Positions 10,901 to 22,450 are shown, numbered from the stretch's first letter. The stretch is DNA of 64,000 nt from Hedera helix (GCA_947179155.2 OX359282.1:14142010-14206009), one strand, 5' to 3'. The notes: generated from the sequence alone by a model not told the origin. Made by a program: numbers and translations.

Positions 10901-11883
10901 GCTAGACATATATTGTAGCTGAGCAGACAGGCAAGTTCCTTATCTCTAAACTCATTTCATTGAGCAAATTATTTATCTAAGCTTGAACTGTTATTTCCAA
11001 GCATGCTTTGAGTGGTTTAATTACTTTACAATTATTCCACATCGATATTATTGTTATTCGCACTTGTTGCACTTGAGATTGTACAGTCATTGACTTGTAC
11101 TTAATTATTGTTCTATTCTTTAAAGAACTGTTCACAGTAAGTCTAAGTCATTGTTCGACTAGACATTTATGTTAAAGATTTTAAAAGCTATCCAAATCAT
11201 TGAAGATGCGGATTCTTAGACTATTATGAACACCCTTTTATTATAGGGGAGTACCCTGTATCTAATATTAGGTACAAAAAAATACGGAAATTAAATGTTA
11301 TGCATACACATATTGTACTGAGGCTGATCCCCTCGGGTACATATTTCTGGTAGTAACCATTGAGTCAACCTGCTATTGACTACAGTGGATATTTATAGTT
11401 CATAGTCTATTTGACTATCCTAATTTTAAAAGCAACTTATTATTCCTGCTTATGTTATTCACATTATTGAATTGTTCAGCTATTCCCTTTCATTCATGAT
11501 ATATTGTTCCTTGTTGTTATTTAAACTTGTTGAGCAAACTAGTTGCTCACTCTTGCTATATCATGAAACCTTATTGCAGTGCAACCCGAGACTTCGGGAA
11601 AGAACAAGGGTAAAGGAAAGATGAAGTAATAGACTTCGAGATTGCAGTCCTGTAGTTAATTTAAATTAACTGTTATGTAATATAAACCCTAAGTACTTTA
11701 TTAAGGGTATTTGTGTACTTTTTGTAAGGTTATCGTATCTTGGGACTAGTAACACCTTTTGAATGAACAACATATGTTTATTATTCCGCATTTAGTTATT
11801 GTATGTTGTTTAGAGGTGAATGTTTGTATTGGATCGTGATGACCGGATCCGGGTATTTGTAACCCGAATTTGGGGGCGTCACA
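7985..11883 (+). repeat. 3' LTR (3899 bp) of the young Tekay-like element
   Basis: It begins TGTAATGTCC and ends CGTCACA, giving TG...CA ends. It is unusually long. In order it holds a probable transcribed leader with a purine-rich GAGAGAGC stretch near 8900, a strong splice-donor-like AAG/GTAATG at 9034, a CpG-rich palindrome island at 9571-9841, a ~650 bp array of AT palindromes (9936-10595), a gagc/gctc hairpin (11532-11548) and an acceptor-like TTGCAG (11574-11579). The five bases after it, CCTTG, should be the target-site duplication; the matching copy lies outside the window. It interrupts the reverse transcriptase gene of the element on its right. Confidence 0.95.
9571..9841. repeat. 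CpG-rich palindrome island inside the Tekay LTR
   Basis: The island is GC-rich within very AT-rich DNA. It contains CCGCGCAATGCGCG (9571), a perfect 18 bp palindrome CCAAACGACGTCGTTTGG (9611-9628), CCGCGCATTCGCGCGG (9648), CAAAACGGCACCGTTTTG (9683-9700) and CGCGCGCCATGCGCGG (9718). Three copies of an ATTAC..TGCC motif follow (9749-9841). The same kinds of motif recur at 35457-35860 and 59757-60052 in other LTR families. Short open frames here are chance effects of the GC content. Confidence 0.8.
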
Positions 11884-13935
11884 CCTTGCAATTGATCAAA
11901 CATGTCATCAATCCGAGGTAACGGGTACCTGTTTTTTATGGTGACATGGTTTAATTCTCGGTAGTCAATGCACAATCTCATACTCCCGTCTTTCTTCTTC
12001 ACAAATAGAACAGGAGCACCCCAAGGTGATGCACTCGGACGAATGAAATCGGTATCCAACAATTCTTGTAGTTGGACTTTTAACTCTTGAAGTTCAATGG
12101 GAGCCATTCGGTATGGAGCTTTGGAAATAGGCTTAATACCGGATTCAAGATCAATACAAAATTCAATTTCACAGTTTGGGGGTAAGCCAGGAAGTTCTTC
12201 TAGAAAAACGTCAGGAAACTCATTAACAATGGGAATATCATTCAAGTTTGACGTATTTTTGTTCAAATCAGTGACATGAGCTAAAAAGGCTTGACATCCA
12301 TTTTTCAATAAACGAATGGCTTTATGGCTAGAAATAACAGTTATATATTTCAATGGTTTAGTTGCTTGAATTTGCATGACAGGTTGATTAGGAATATCAA
12401 AACTAATAATCTTATAAAAAACAATCAATTTTAGCATGATGGGTAGTCAACCAATCAATTCCTAAAATCACATCAAATTCATGCATCTCCAAAGAAATAA
12501 GGTCAACAGGTAATGTGAGGTTGTTGATTTGAACTAGGCAAGATTTATAGACAGTAGATGTAATGGTCATTTCTCCTAATGGGGTTTCAACTGATAAGTC
12601 AAAGTCCAAATTTTCAGGAGTTAAGTTTAAACGTTGAGCACATGCAGGTGATATAAAAGAATGGGTAGAGCCAGTATCTAACAAAGCGTAGACTTCACGA
12701 GAATTTATGAATAGCTTACCGGTTATCACCTCGTTCGAGTTTCGTGCCATTTGGGATGTCACAACAAAAGCTCTCCCTTGAACTACAAATTTTCCCTTAT
12801 CCGCGCTAGCTTTTAGTACCATCATTGCAGCTGGACTTGATTTTGTGGCAGGACAAAACTGCGCAAGATGACCCTCTTTCCCACAACTGTAGCACTTTTT
12901 GGACTGCTGTATACAGTTTGGGCTGATGTGACCTTCCTGACCACACTTATAGCATCTCACTGGTGGTCGATCTTCTCCCCTTGAAACTGGGGTCGGTGTT
13001 GGTACTGGTACTGGTGCTGGTGCCCTTCCATAATTATTATGGAATCTCTTTCTTTTGAAATTGTTCCCACTGGATTCTCCTCTTCTGTTATTTGATGTGG
13101 AATTACCACCGAAGTGTTGGTTACCTCCTCGATAGTTCTCGTTCATGTGGTTGTTGTCATTCCTTTCTCTATGTTGATCATTAACTCTTGGCTACAATGT
13201 TTCATCTGTTTGCTCCACCCTTTGAGCCCTATCCACAACATATGAATACAAACTAAATTTATGAGAGCTAAGTTGTTGACGAACTTTGAATCTCAAGCCT
13301 CTTAGGAACATCCGACTCATTCGTGTTTCGTCATCCACTAGATGGGTGGCAAAGCGAGATAACTCGGCAAACTTAGCTTCATATTGGGAGACTGTCATGT
13401 TTCCCTGCTCCAGCTTAATGAATTCCACCTCTTTCATATGGCGGGTGCTTTCTGGGAAATACTTCTCGTTAAACAGTTCTTCGAATTCTGTCCAAGACAT
13501 TTCGAGTGCTGAAGGGTTGATACGTTTTACCGCTTCCCACCAATGGTCCGCCTCACCTCGTAACATAAAACTGGCAAATGGCACCTTCTGATCATTAGCG
13601 CATTGTAAGACATCAAGTATTTTTGTCGTCTCCTTCAGCCATGCCTCCACTTTGAGTGGGTCAGGCTTCCCATGGAATTTAGGTGGTCTCAACTCTATAA
13701 ATTGCTTGATAGTGACCATCCTCAAATTACCAGCGTTTATACCGTTATTATTGACTGAATTTCCTCTTGCTTGATTCAGCATGAACTGCATGAAATTCCT
13801 AAAGAATCTATCGTTCATCATGTTATCAGGAACATTATTTCCTGAGTTGGCAGGAGGATTGTTTGGGGCCTCTTGATTCTCGGCTACATTCGCTTCAGGC
13901 ATTCCATAGTTAACCTTTTGATTTCCAGATGCCAT
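11884..13935 (-). pseudogene. Gag-pol remnant of an older Tekay-like element, cut in the RT domain
   Basis: The minus-strand reading starts at 13935 (MASGNQKV). It shows a gag core (LRGEADHWWE, FPES), two CCHC knuckles (CYKCGQEGHISPNC, CYSCGKEGHLAQFC), an aspartic protease (LLDTGSTHSF) and the N-terminal part of reverse transcriptase (ASPWGAPVLFVKKKDGS). There are three lesions. An in-frame TAG lies at 13189-13191, with the same frame open on both sides. A one-base frameshift lies in a T run near 12425. At 11884 the coding sequence is severed after DQLQG by the 3' LTR of the younger element; residues read beyond that point come from the LTR. The rest of pol should lie left of the window, beyond the young insertion. 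No extra ORF lies between its LTR and gag, unlike the young element. Confidence 0.93.
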
Positions 13936-14134
13936 ACTAAACTATTGTCACAAAATAATTGTTAGTTCAAACAAACTGACTCATCTCTTCATATTCCTAC
14001 ATTCAAATCGATTCATTAGATAAAAAATTTAATTTAGGTAGGACACACTAGTGATTGATTCTATTCGTCTCTCCCCTCCTAGTTCTAACCCCAGATCTCC
14101 ATTAAAGACCATATCCCTAAGCTCTGATGCCAAC
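13936..14134 (-). other. Leader and primer-binding site of the older Tekay-like element
   Basis: This is a 199 bp leader between gag and the LTR. GCTCTGATGCCA at 14121-14132 reads TGGCATCAGAGC on the minus strand, one base away from the usual initiator-Met PBS. It marks the inner edge of the 5' LTR. Confidence 0.85.
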
Positions 14135-15507
14135 TGTGACGCCCCCAAATCTGGGCCCATACAGCCCAAACTTGAGTCGTCAAAAGACTATAACAAAATT
14201 ATTATAATGTAGAACAACGTTCAACAATACAGTGTATAATAATACACAACTAAGTCTTCACTATTATTATCACACTATTTTACAACGCGTGAAGACTACG
14301 ATAGCTATTCCTCAGACTCTCACTCTATTCCCCGGCTAGACCCAGCTACGTTTCCAACTCCTGTTGAAAAACAATGGAACAAAAGAAATGGTGAGCTCAA
14401 ATAGCCCAGCAAAGAATATCATGACTAAGATAATGACGAATAAATTATCATTAGTCTTCAACAGTTGAGTTCTTGATAGAATACAATAGACTACAAGGTT
14501 TATATCAAAAACTGCAGTTAAATTCTTAAACAATGTTCAAATCAATAATAGCAGCGGAATGAACAATCTATTAGAAGAATAATGCAGACTATAATGTCCA
14601 CTCGGTTCTCTTTTTAGGAAAAACATCATCAACTTTTATCATCTGAAATAACTTTAGTCAAGATAATACAATTCATAGTTCCTGATCATAATCATGCAGA
14701 TCAACAGTTCATCTTTGCACTACGGGCCAAAGACATTCAATATAACACCAACGGTCATGATTATACCAGATTCAGCCTTTGATCATAATCATACCAAACA
14801 ACAGTTCATCTTTGCACTACGGGCCAAAGAGAACATTCATCACGTGCCATAAAAGACACCGAACAGATGTATCGCCTTTAACCTATTATATCGTTTTTAA
14901 CCTATCATTTGTTCAACAATTATATCGCATTTTTGCCCCCGGCCACAGATATTCATAACAACTTGATTTTGGATTATTAGAATGATATAAATGATGAACA
15001 GAAGAAACAGGATAAACAATAAGTATCAGAATTTTACTTTGTACATATTCAACTAATGTCCAAATTGTCAACATGATGTGGAGTGAAATTTAAAAATGAT
15101 ATTCAAGATCCGCAGTTCAGAATAACGGTTACAGTTTAATAGAAAGGTTCACGTAAATAGGATGGTTCAATTGAAATGATGAAGTGCAACTATTATGGAA
15201 CATATAATATTTTCAGGAATTATAGAAGCAATAGTTCCATAATAAGTTTCGATTTAGGTGTATGAAAGAAAATAATATCCCTTACCGTAGCAGGTTTGAT
15301 TAACAAATGGTGAAGGAAATTAATATCCCTTACCATAGTAAGTTTGAATAATGGAAGATGAAAAAGATGGTATCCCTTATGAGTACAAAGGAAAATAATA
15401 TCACTTACGAATATGAAAGAAAATGATATTACAAACAAATATGGAATAAAAGTGTCATGTGATAATTCGTGTAAACAAATTATTTCCACAAGAGACAAAT
15501 AAGAAAT

Positions 15508-15797
15508 GAATACAAAGAGTAATTCACCAAACATGCGGTAATCCGCGTAGTCAGGTTATTCTCAGAGATTAATAAGGAATGAATACGAAAGGCTATTCAC
15601 CAACAGGCGGTAATCCGCGCCGTAAGGTTATTCCCACAATTTAATAAAAATTGAATACGAAGAGTTATTCACCAAACAGACGGTAATCCGCGTAGTAAGG
15701 TTATTATCAGAGATTAATAAGGAATGAATACGAATGGTTATTCACCAACAGGCGGTAATCCGCGCCATAAGGTTATTCTCACAAATTAATACATGGA
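15508..15797. repeat. Four alternating ~72 bp tandem repeats (A-B-A-B) in the LTR
   Basis: Units start at 15508, 15581, 15653 and 15726, each with GAATACRAA. Units 1 and 3 share CGCGTAGT and an AGAGATTAATAAGGAAT tail. Units 2 and 4 share CGCGCC and a CCACAA-like or CTCACAA tail. The true repeat is therefore a ~145 bp two-part unit present twice. Confidence 0.85.
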
Positions 15798-16060
15798 AAT
15801 AAATGACATATCTTATGAGTAAGAAATAAACGATATTATTTTCGAGAATCAAATAATAATAATCCTTTACCTTAACACGTGACTGGATATTGATTTAAAT
15901 GAGGTTGATTAACTTGAACAGTACACGTACACTTATAGATCTTCACAAATACTCAAGATGACTTAAGCACACTTAGAGAGAACTTTCACAAGAAGTATTT
16001 AGAGAGAGAGAGAGAAAGAACAAGTAAGGAAGTTTATGAAAAATCCTTAAGTTAAGGCCT

Positions 16061-16069
16061 CTATTTATA
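16061..16069 (-). promoter_or_regulatory. TATA box of the older Tekay-like LTR
   Basis: The minus strand reads CTATAAATAG. A purine-rich GAGAGAGAG tract and the donor-like site follow at distances suited to a first exon of about 170 nt. Confidence 0.55.
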
Positions 16070-17092
16070 GCCAAAAATCTTATCATAACCAAGATTTCCT
16101 AATTTAATCCAAACCGTTCATTTCAAGATAATGTTTAATCCATACCATTCATTTCATCTTTTAAGATAAACCATTCATTTAAGTATCATCTTTTAATCTA
16201 CATCATCCATTTCAAATTCTATATTATCTTTAATCTATACCATTCATTTCATCTTTTAAGATTTTCTTAATCTAAACCATTCATTTAAGGATCATCTTTT
16301 AATCTACACAATCCATTTTAAATTCTATATTATCTTTAATCTATATCATTCATTTTATATCACCTAACTTTATATTATAAACAAATAACTTTATCAATTC
16401 AATTATTCAACAATAATTCACACTTATTCATTATTATGACTAATTGTTATAAATACAGTGTAGTTGGCTTTCTGAGTTAGATATCAAGTCAATTAATTAA
16501 TGAAATACAACTGTTTAAATAACACCATAATATAGATAACAATAATGCAGAAAGTATGCAAAAGAAAGATTACGTTACTGTGTCATGACAATTATTGATT
16601 CAATAATGTGAATTACTGTGCATATGCTACTGTGACAATTATCAATTTAATAACATGAATTATTGTGCATGTGACAATAAAGTCAAATATTGTACGATAA
16701 CCACTTTATCAGTTTAATAATACGAAACACTGTGCAATGCCGTGTGCTACTGTGCAATACCGTATGTTACTTGTAATACCGTATATTACTATTCTTTTAC
16801 CACCGGATATTTTAACAATTAAAAGTAATAGTACCATTGACCATTTTAAAAATTGTTTATGTCATTTTCTATATCCGACAATTATTCTTTGTGGGGTCCA
16901 CCAATGATTGGTTCGTACGGCGCTGTCGTACGAATATTCCCCGACCAAAAGAATATTGTCCGACATAATATAATTTACACATAACATCCTTAACTTTTAA
17001 CTTTATCAATTTAACCACTTACTGTTTCATAAAAATATATATGAAGAAAAAATAAATTTTATATTTCATAAAATTCGAGGTCTTACAGAATT

Positions 17093-17740
17093 AATTAAGT
17101 TTTTGTCATATGCTAGATTAAGATTTGATATTAAGCAAACGATATTTTATCTGATCATAAGTAGCAGTTAATAATATTTAATTGTGGACAAACTTTTGAA
17201 TATTATTATGATTATCAAGATGGTAAGTTAAATGGTCCGCGATGTTGAGATTGTTGCTTGGAATAATCTAATTCTCTAATTTTTAATGCAACTGTTATAT
17301 TAAATCTAGAGTGATAGTTCTAGGTTATATGATAGTTAGGGTCTTTTGTGAGCGATTGCTGCATTAGATTTATAATTTAAGGAGGATTTCGGGTAGCTTG
17401 GCGATTGTCGGTTATCTAGGATTATTAATTTCAATTGAAGGAAAAGATAATAATAACTTGATTAATTTGTTGATTAAAAGAAGGGGATACTGAACTAAGG
17501 AACTGAAGCTTGTTTTAATTGATTTTTCTCATCTTTATTATTTATTATTCAGTTTTATTTGTTTGTTTGAATTTTAATTAGTTAATAATTAATTCCAAAC
17601 CCCCCATTTAATTAGATATTTTTGAAAACATTAGATTTATTAAAACAATTCACTCTCTGTGGGTTCGACTCTTACTTTCACTACTACATTAATATTTTTC
17701 AAAGTAAGATTTTATTTTTGGTTGCTTGCGACAGCATCCC
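17093..17740 (+). repeat. LTR-like non-coding debris (1)
   Basis: No coding potential was seen. The right end (CTCTCTGTGGGTTCGACTC, then ...TTGCGACAGCA) resembles the 3' ends of plant gypsy LTRs, which often carry a 'CTCTGTGGGTTCGAC' phrase. I could not define its start or a target-site duplication, so both class and limits are uncertain. Confidence 0.4.
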
Positions 17741-18764
17741 ATTTATTATTTAATATGTTTATTTAATTTAATTAATACATTTTATTTTGTTTTGCAGGAA
17801 ATAGATAAATAATTGAAGTTGAGTTGGAAAAGGAGTCCTAGAAGATTGCAAGTTGATTTTTATTTGGACTCCAATAAAGAGTTGGATACCATGTAAAAGT
17901 TGAAGTCAATAAGGAAAGAAGAGTCCAAGCTATTCCAAATTAGATTAGGGTTCAATTTATTTTCTCTATAAATAGGAGTCTTATTTTAGAGAGTAGGGGA
18001 TAATTTATTTTCTTATTCTTCTTCTAGGAGTAGGAGCATGGAGTTGTTTTGCTACTTTTATAACAATTGTTCATTAGTTTAATAAAGTTTCTATTTAATC
18101 ATTATTCTATTAGTTCTTATTTTATTTCATGCAATTTATATTAGAAGTTTTAATTTTGTTTTTCTTTATTATGAATTCCATTGTTAGCTAAATTTCCAAT
18201 ATCTAGGATGAAGATGAAATTAAATATTGCATATTATTACATTCTTTCCGTTCTGATATTAATGTATAATTGTTTATTTCTTCAATTTTACCTTCGCGCA
18301 TAATTCGTTTTAGTTCTAAATTAATTGTGAGATTTTGATAGGTTATTGTTAAGATATGAGTTTTTCATAATTCATGCTTGCTCAATAAAGTTTTGATGAG
18401 TTATAGTTAATTCTTAAGTTTTCATAATCTATGCTTATCCATATTAATTATATGAATCACTATTTTTAAGGGAAGGAAAAATAATTGGAAATTAATTAAG
18501 GAAATGAAGAATTTAATTATTATGTTAGTATTTAATGGATTCGAATTCCTAGGTAGTTTTTCTCATTACTAGTTTTCGTTATTAATTTTTAATTTGCATT
18601 ATTTAGTTAATCAATCATCTCCACCACTTTTTATTTCTAATTTGTTTGGAATATAAATTAAGGGAACGTTGAAATTAATTTAGTCTCTATGGTTCGACCT
18701 GTACTTGCCCGTTCTTTAATTTGACGTTGTGCACTTGCAGTTACTATTTTTTATCACATCAAAT
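17741..18764 (+). repeat. LTR-like non-coding debris (2) with TATA box
   Basis: TATAAATAG at 17967-17975 is followed by AT-rich sequence with no ORF. The segment ends with CTATGGTTCGACCTG and ...ATCACATCA at 18764, again like a gypsy LTR 3' end. It probably is a solo or truncated LTR, but I found no convincing left boundary or flanking duplication. Confidence 0.4.
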
Positions 18765-18807
18765 GCTAATATCAATTTCATATTATATTACAACTTGTTC
18801 TCATGTA

Positions 18808-19063
18808 CTCCCCCGTTGTAAATTATATGATCATTATTGACTTTTGAAAGTCAATTTGAGACATTTTTAAACTCAGAATTGAGATGACTCATAAAAATTA
18901 TGAAATAATAAAATTTACAATGAGTAATACTTTTTAGATAGTTTATAATATTCATCATTATATTGATTAAAATTAAAAGAATATGTATTATTTTTTAGTT
19001 TAAAATTTTCTTAAGTTGACTTTAGAAAATCAACAATGATCAAATAATATGGAACGGAGGGAA
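18808..19063. mobile_element. Stowaway-like MITE (Tc1/mariner type)
   Basis: It is a 256 bp AT-rich element flanked by TA dinucleotides (18806-18807 and 19064-19065). The left end starts CTCCCCCGTT. The right end reads TTCCCTCCGTTCC in reverse complement, matching the Stowaway terminal consensus CTCCCTCCGT. The inverted repeats extend about 50 bp with mismatches (for example GATCATTATTGAC against GATCATTGTTGA). It has no coding capacity, so it would need a transposase supplied in trans. Confidence 0.85.
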
Positions 19064-19065
19064 TA

Positions 19066-20181
19066 GAAATCAAACCAATTACTTTAATCAATAACGTTTT
19101 CTATGCTGAGTTGTTTAGTAAATTAAGAATCGAGTGTGATAGCGATCCAATCAACATAATTTTGTCAATTATTGCAGTGATTGATAATAAATGATAACCA
19201 TTTGTGATATAAAATAGAGACAAGATTTGTTGAAAGAATTGATACCTGAATTATATTCCCTATAAGAGAGGTAATCCCATATTATGAACTGAAGAGAGCA
19301 ATTTATTTATTTATACTTTTTAACAAATACAAATGACAAAAATGGATGCATCAAGTACATATATGATGTATATGTGTTACTGTGCAGTTTCACATATGGA
19401 AATAGATTTGTGGAAATTTTTATACAAGTAGAAAAATAAATGTGTTTAGTTATACATAGACAGGGCACTGTCTTTGTGGTTACAATTTATTTATAAATGT
19501 ACAACTATATCTTCCTCATCTTTTGTATTGAATACACACATATGCAGGCCAAAAAACACACAAGGAAGTACTTCTAAGTGAATTTGAATTAAAAATCCAT
19601 CTCATCTTCTGATTTTGCCAATGATTTTGTGTTATTGAAGTTTCAATACTTAGCCAAAAAACATTTTGAATGATTAAATGATGTGCTCATGTTATTTAAT
19701 ATCATCCTCTCCTTCCATGTATAGGGTTAGTTTATATTGAGTATTTGAGTGAATTCCATTCTCTAATGGTTCTGCAATTGAGAAAAAAGGAGTTTGATTG
19801 TTAGATTTGTTTGTCAAAACTGATTATTTATTAGCTGTGTAAGTCAAACTTATTAGTTGTTGGACCATTGTAGATAATTGGCTTAGATGTCAGACTATAA
19901 ATAATATCTTTATTTTATCTTGAAATGCACAGCGACCAAATTATTGGGATCTCATGGATGTAATAAAGCTATGCTGTTGCTAAATAAATGGTAGATCTAA
20001 ATGAGAGATGCTTATTTTAAAACTAAATTGTACAACATATTGATTATGATTGCATTCATTATAAGGATTGAAGTTCTTAGCCTTGATCTCACTTTGATAA
20101 ATGACAAATTTTGAGACATACTCTCTTGCCTATTAAGCTATGCATGGAAACACACTTACCTGAATTTTCCTTTTAAATCAG
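19066..20181. other. Non-coding AT-rich stretch
   Basis: I see no gene, element ends or clear repeats here. Its right edge (TTTTCCTTTTAAATCAG) has the look of an intron 3' end leading into the exportin-like exon. Confidence 0.5.
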
Positions 20182-20269
20182 ATGCATGTCAACCCAGGAG
20201 TAGCTGAGGCAACTATATTATCACTATGTCAGTCTCCAGGGCCATACATGGCATGTCAATTCATACTCG
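20182..20269 (+). pseudogene. Exportin-4-like exon fragment
   Basis: The 88 bp segment is bounded by an acceptor-like AAATCAG and a donor GTAAGT. It reads in one frame as MHVNPGVAEATILSL followed by QSPGPYMACQFIL. This closely resembles the N-terminal HEAT-repeat region of plant exportin-4-like nuclear transport receptors, as I remember it. The exon ends after the first base of a codon, which fits the glutamate expected next. I found no first exon upstream and no following exon downstream; the next kilobase is unrelated or transposon DNA. It is therefore best read as a captured or relic gene fragment. A TE-interrupted gene with exons outside the window cannot be excluded. Confidence 0.6.
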
Positions 20270-20956
20270 GTAAGTTTATACATTTTTATATATGACTGAA
20301 TCAGGCATATAAATAGTTTTTGCTCTAGTAGTAGTAGGATGTTGATAATCTGATGTTGATAATCTGAACACTTGCTGTATTTCATTCTTAAGGTGCTTTA
20401 TGGTAACCCTCCAAACTTCAATGACCTAATTCTAACCAAGTCTTTAAAGTTTATGCTATTTGGTTCATGCATAAAAGTTGCTAATAGGCTGAATACAGTT
20501 GTTCATGGGCTGATCACAGCTGTTCATAGGCTGTTAAAAGCTAACTGGAGGACTTTTTGAAGGCGGTCGATGAATGTTGGTGTACTATGGGATAGTGTGT
20601 CCATAAATGCATTTCTTTGGGCCTTCTCAAGGGAGCTTTTTGAGGAACTTCTTTAGCAGATATAGATAGGGACTGTCAAGCTGTCTACCACTGATGCTGG
20701 AATGGTTTTCACACTTGCTTTCTTGTTTCCACTTGCACTTTCCTTTGGTAGGACTGCTAGTTTCCATTTCTTTTTTTATCTACACAAAAGTAAATATTAA
20801 AATGAACTACTTTGTATAATTTTGTACTATAATTGAAGTTTAGCTTCTTTCCGCTTGTTTATGGGATTGCTCCTTTGGCAGTCTTGAATAAATACTCGCA
20901 AGAAAATGAGAAGAGCCTATCTAGATGTCAATTCTTTTGTGGTGTGATGGTGGTTT
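20270..20956 (+). other. Unidentified low-copy-looking sequence
   Basis: The GC content is higher than in the surroundings, with short exon-like frames and several stop codons. Examples are the frame starting near 20372 and GAGCTTTTTGAGGAACTT near 20631. I do not recognise a protein. The sequence seems to continue across the hAT insertion (20965-22450) and again across the solo LTR (26989-30250) into 30256, so it was once one contiguous region. Confidence 0.35.
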
Positions 20957-20964
20957 GTTCCTCA

Positions 20965-22450
20965 TAGGGGTGTGCATCGGTAAAAACTCGTTCCTAACTG
21001 GCCAGAACTGTACCGAACTAGTTACCGGATTTAACAAAAAATGGATATCGATTATGGTATTGAACTACTCGGTATCACAATTGTCACGGTGTCACGGCGA
21101 AACGCGGCGGTAGTTGACCGCCAGGACACCATGACGAGCAGATGCCTACGTGGTAAGGTGCTCGTCATGGCGTCCGTTTGACGACAAGTTGTTAACAATG
21201 TACAATTTATACATTATTTATTTTATTTTAAAAGTCTATTAGACAATAAAATTTTATACGCATTAAAACTCAAAATATAATAAATAACACTATAGAATAT
21301 AATTAAAAACATAATTTTATGAATACTTAACAATCAGAATTCAAAAATAAAATAATTGACATTGAAACTAGGAGAATAAGTCAACAAACGGTACGTAAAA
21401 AATAAAGAATCAACTAAGTCAACACCCATCACACATTACAAGTCTAATAAGTAATAAAATTATATCATATATCTAGTCCATGGGTTATGATGAGTCATGG
21501 GTACAAAATGACTTGATCACTTAAATTGGATTAGCTACCAAGACATGAGCTTTGGCGGCTCGGCGTTCAAGGCGTCGCATTTTCCTTCTCTAGCGTCAGG
21601 ACATCTAATTATCGCCTAGGTGACATCACGACAACTATACCTGGTATCCTGAATCGAATTTATCGGTTCGATACAAATATAGTACGGATATTTACCGTTT
21701 ATTACCGATGTTTCCTTTGCCAATTTTTTAGTCTTTCACTTTGTTAATAATGTGAAGATTTATAGCAGTACAATAATCCAAATTAAAATCTATAAGAGAG
21801 AAAAACAAACTCAAGTACATAGAAGTTGTAAAAATTTGCATCTAACCCCCATATCAATCTTTCATATGCTTTCGCAATTTTAAAGAAGAAATCACGGCAA
21901 AGGTATTGACGTCGCTTCACCATTCACATACTCTCCAATTTCAACACTCTCGTTGAATATTTATGGTAATTGGTATCCACTAACATCGAATCAAGGAATT
22001 ATTCCCTTTCTCAAAATATGTACACGTGTCTTTGTTCTTATTAATCTAGTAGATGGTGATAAAGAAGAAGTAGGTTGAGAAAGAGAGAAAATTTGAGAGA
22101 TCAGTGAGAGAAGAATATGATTTAGAAAAAGGAGAGAGTTTGAGAAATGAGAAGTTAGAAGAAAATGGATTTAGGGAGAAATTTTGAAAGTTACGAAGTT
22201 CTACTTTTTCTATACTCAAAGCAACTAAACTATTATTATAATATCAAATATACATACAGTAATGAACCGGTAAATCGGCCCGGTCCGATACCTACCGAAC
22301 TTAGAAAACTAAACACTATTCCCGACTAGCAGGTAATTACCAAAAAAATGTACTGGTACTGTACTGGTTCAAGGAAATACCGAACCGGCTGGTTCGGCAT
22401 CGCCGATTTCAGGAAAAGACCAGTTATATTGATTTTTTTGCACAGACCTG
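20965..22450. mobile_element. Non-autonomous hAT-like element (1486 bp)
   Basis: The left end TAGGGGTGTGCA and the right end (CAGGTCTGTGCA in reverse complement) match at 9 of 12 bases, as in hAT terminal repeats. The flanks carry an 8 bp duplication with one mismatch: GTTCCTCA (20957-20964) and GTTCCTCG (22451-22458). CCGGT-type motifs are repeated near both ends, a common subterminal pattern for this superfamily. No transposase frame is present. A second element appears nested inside it, and its right 1129 bp form most of the 1493 bp tandem unit. Confidence 0.75.
21079..21647. mobile_element. Probable second TIR element nested in the hAT
   Basis: TTGTCACGGTGTCAC near 21081 is mirrored by TTGTCGTGATGTCAC, the reverse complement of the sequence ending at 21634. 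The segment is flanked by GGTATCAC on the left and GGTATCCT on the right, a possible 8 bp duplication with two mismatches. An internal inverted pair (CATGACGAGCA/TGCTCGTCATG) lies at 21131-21172. No ORF is present, so the class is uncertain. Confidence 0.45.

Larger units (their letters stand above)
14135..17087 (-). repeat. 5' LTR (2953 bp) of the older minus-strand Tekay-like element
   Basis: On the + strand it begins TGTGACGCCCCC next to the PBS and ends GGTCTTACA at 17087, so both ends are TG...CA. In LTR sense, a TATA box (16061-16069) is followed by a donor-like AAG/GTAAAGG at 15870 and an acceptor-like TTTTTCAACAG ending at 14361, with GAGCTC at 14393 just upstream of it. It also holds four ~72 bp tandem units (15508-15797), a duplicated ~100 bp block (14685-14835), a duplicated ~110 bp block (16143-16361) and a perfect inverted repeat TTCGTACG/CGTACGAA at 16912-16934. 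GAATT at 17088-17092 is the likely target-site duplication. Confidence 0.85.

Noticed and set aside
11796..11883. Pol-like frame continuing into the LTR
   Set aside because: The residues after DQLQG are encoded by the inserted 3' LTR, so the apparent fusion is a by-product of the insertion.
17690..18740. GGTTCGACTC and GGTTCGACCTG as possible tRNA T-loops
   Set aside because: No acceptor stem, D-arm or anticodon arm could be matched. The phrases are typical of gypsy LTR ends.
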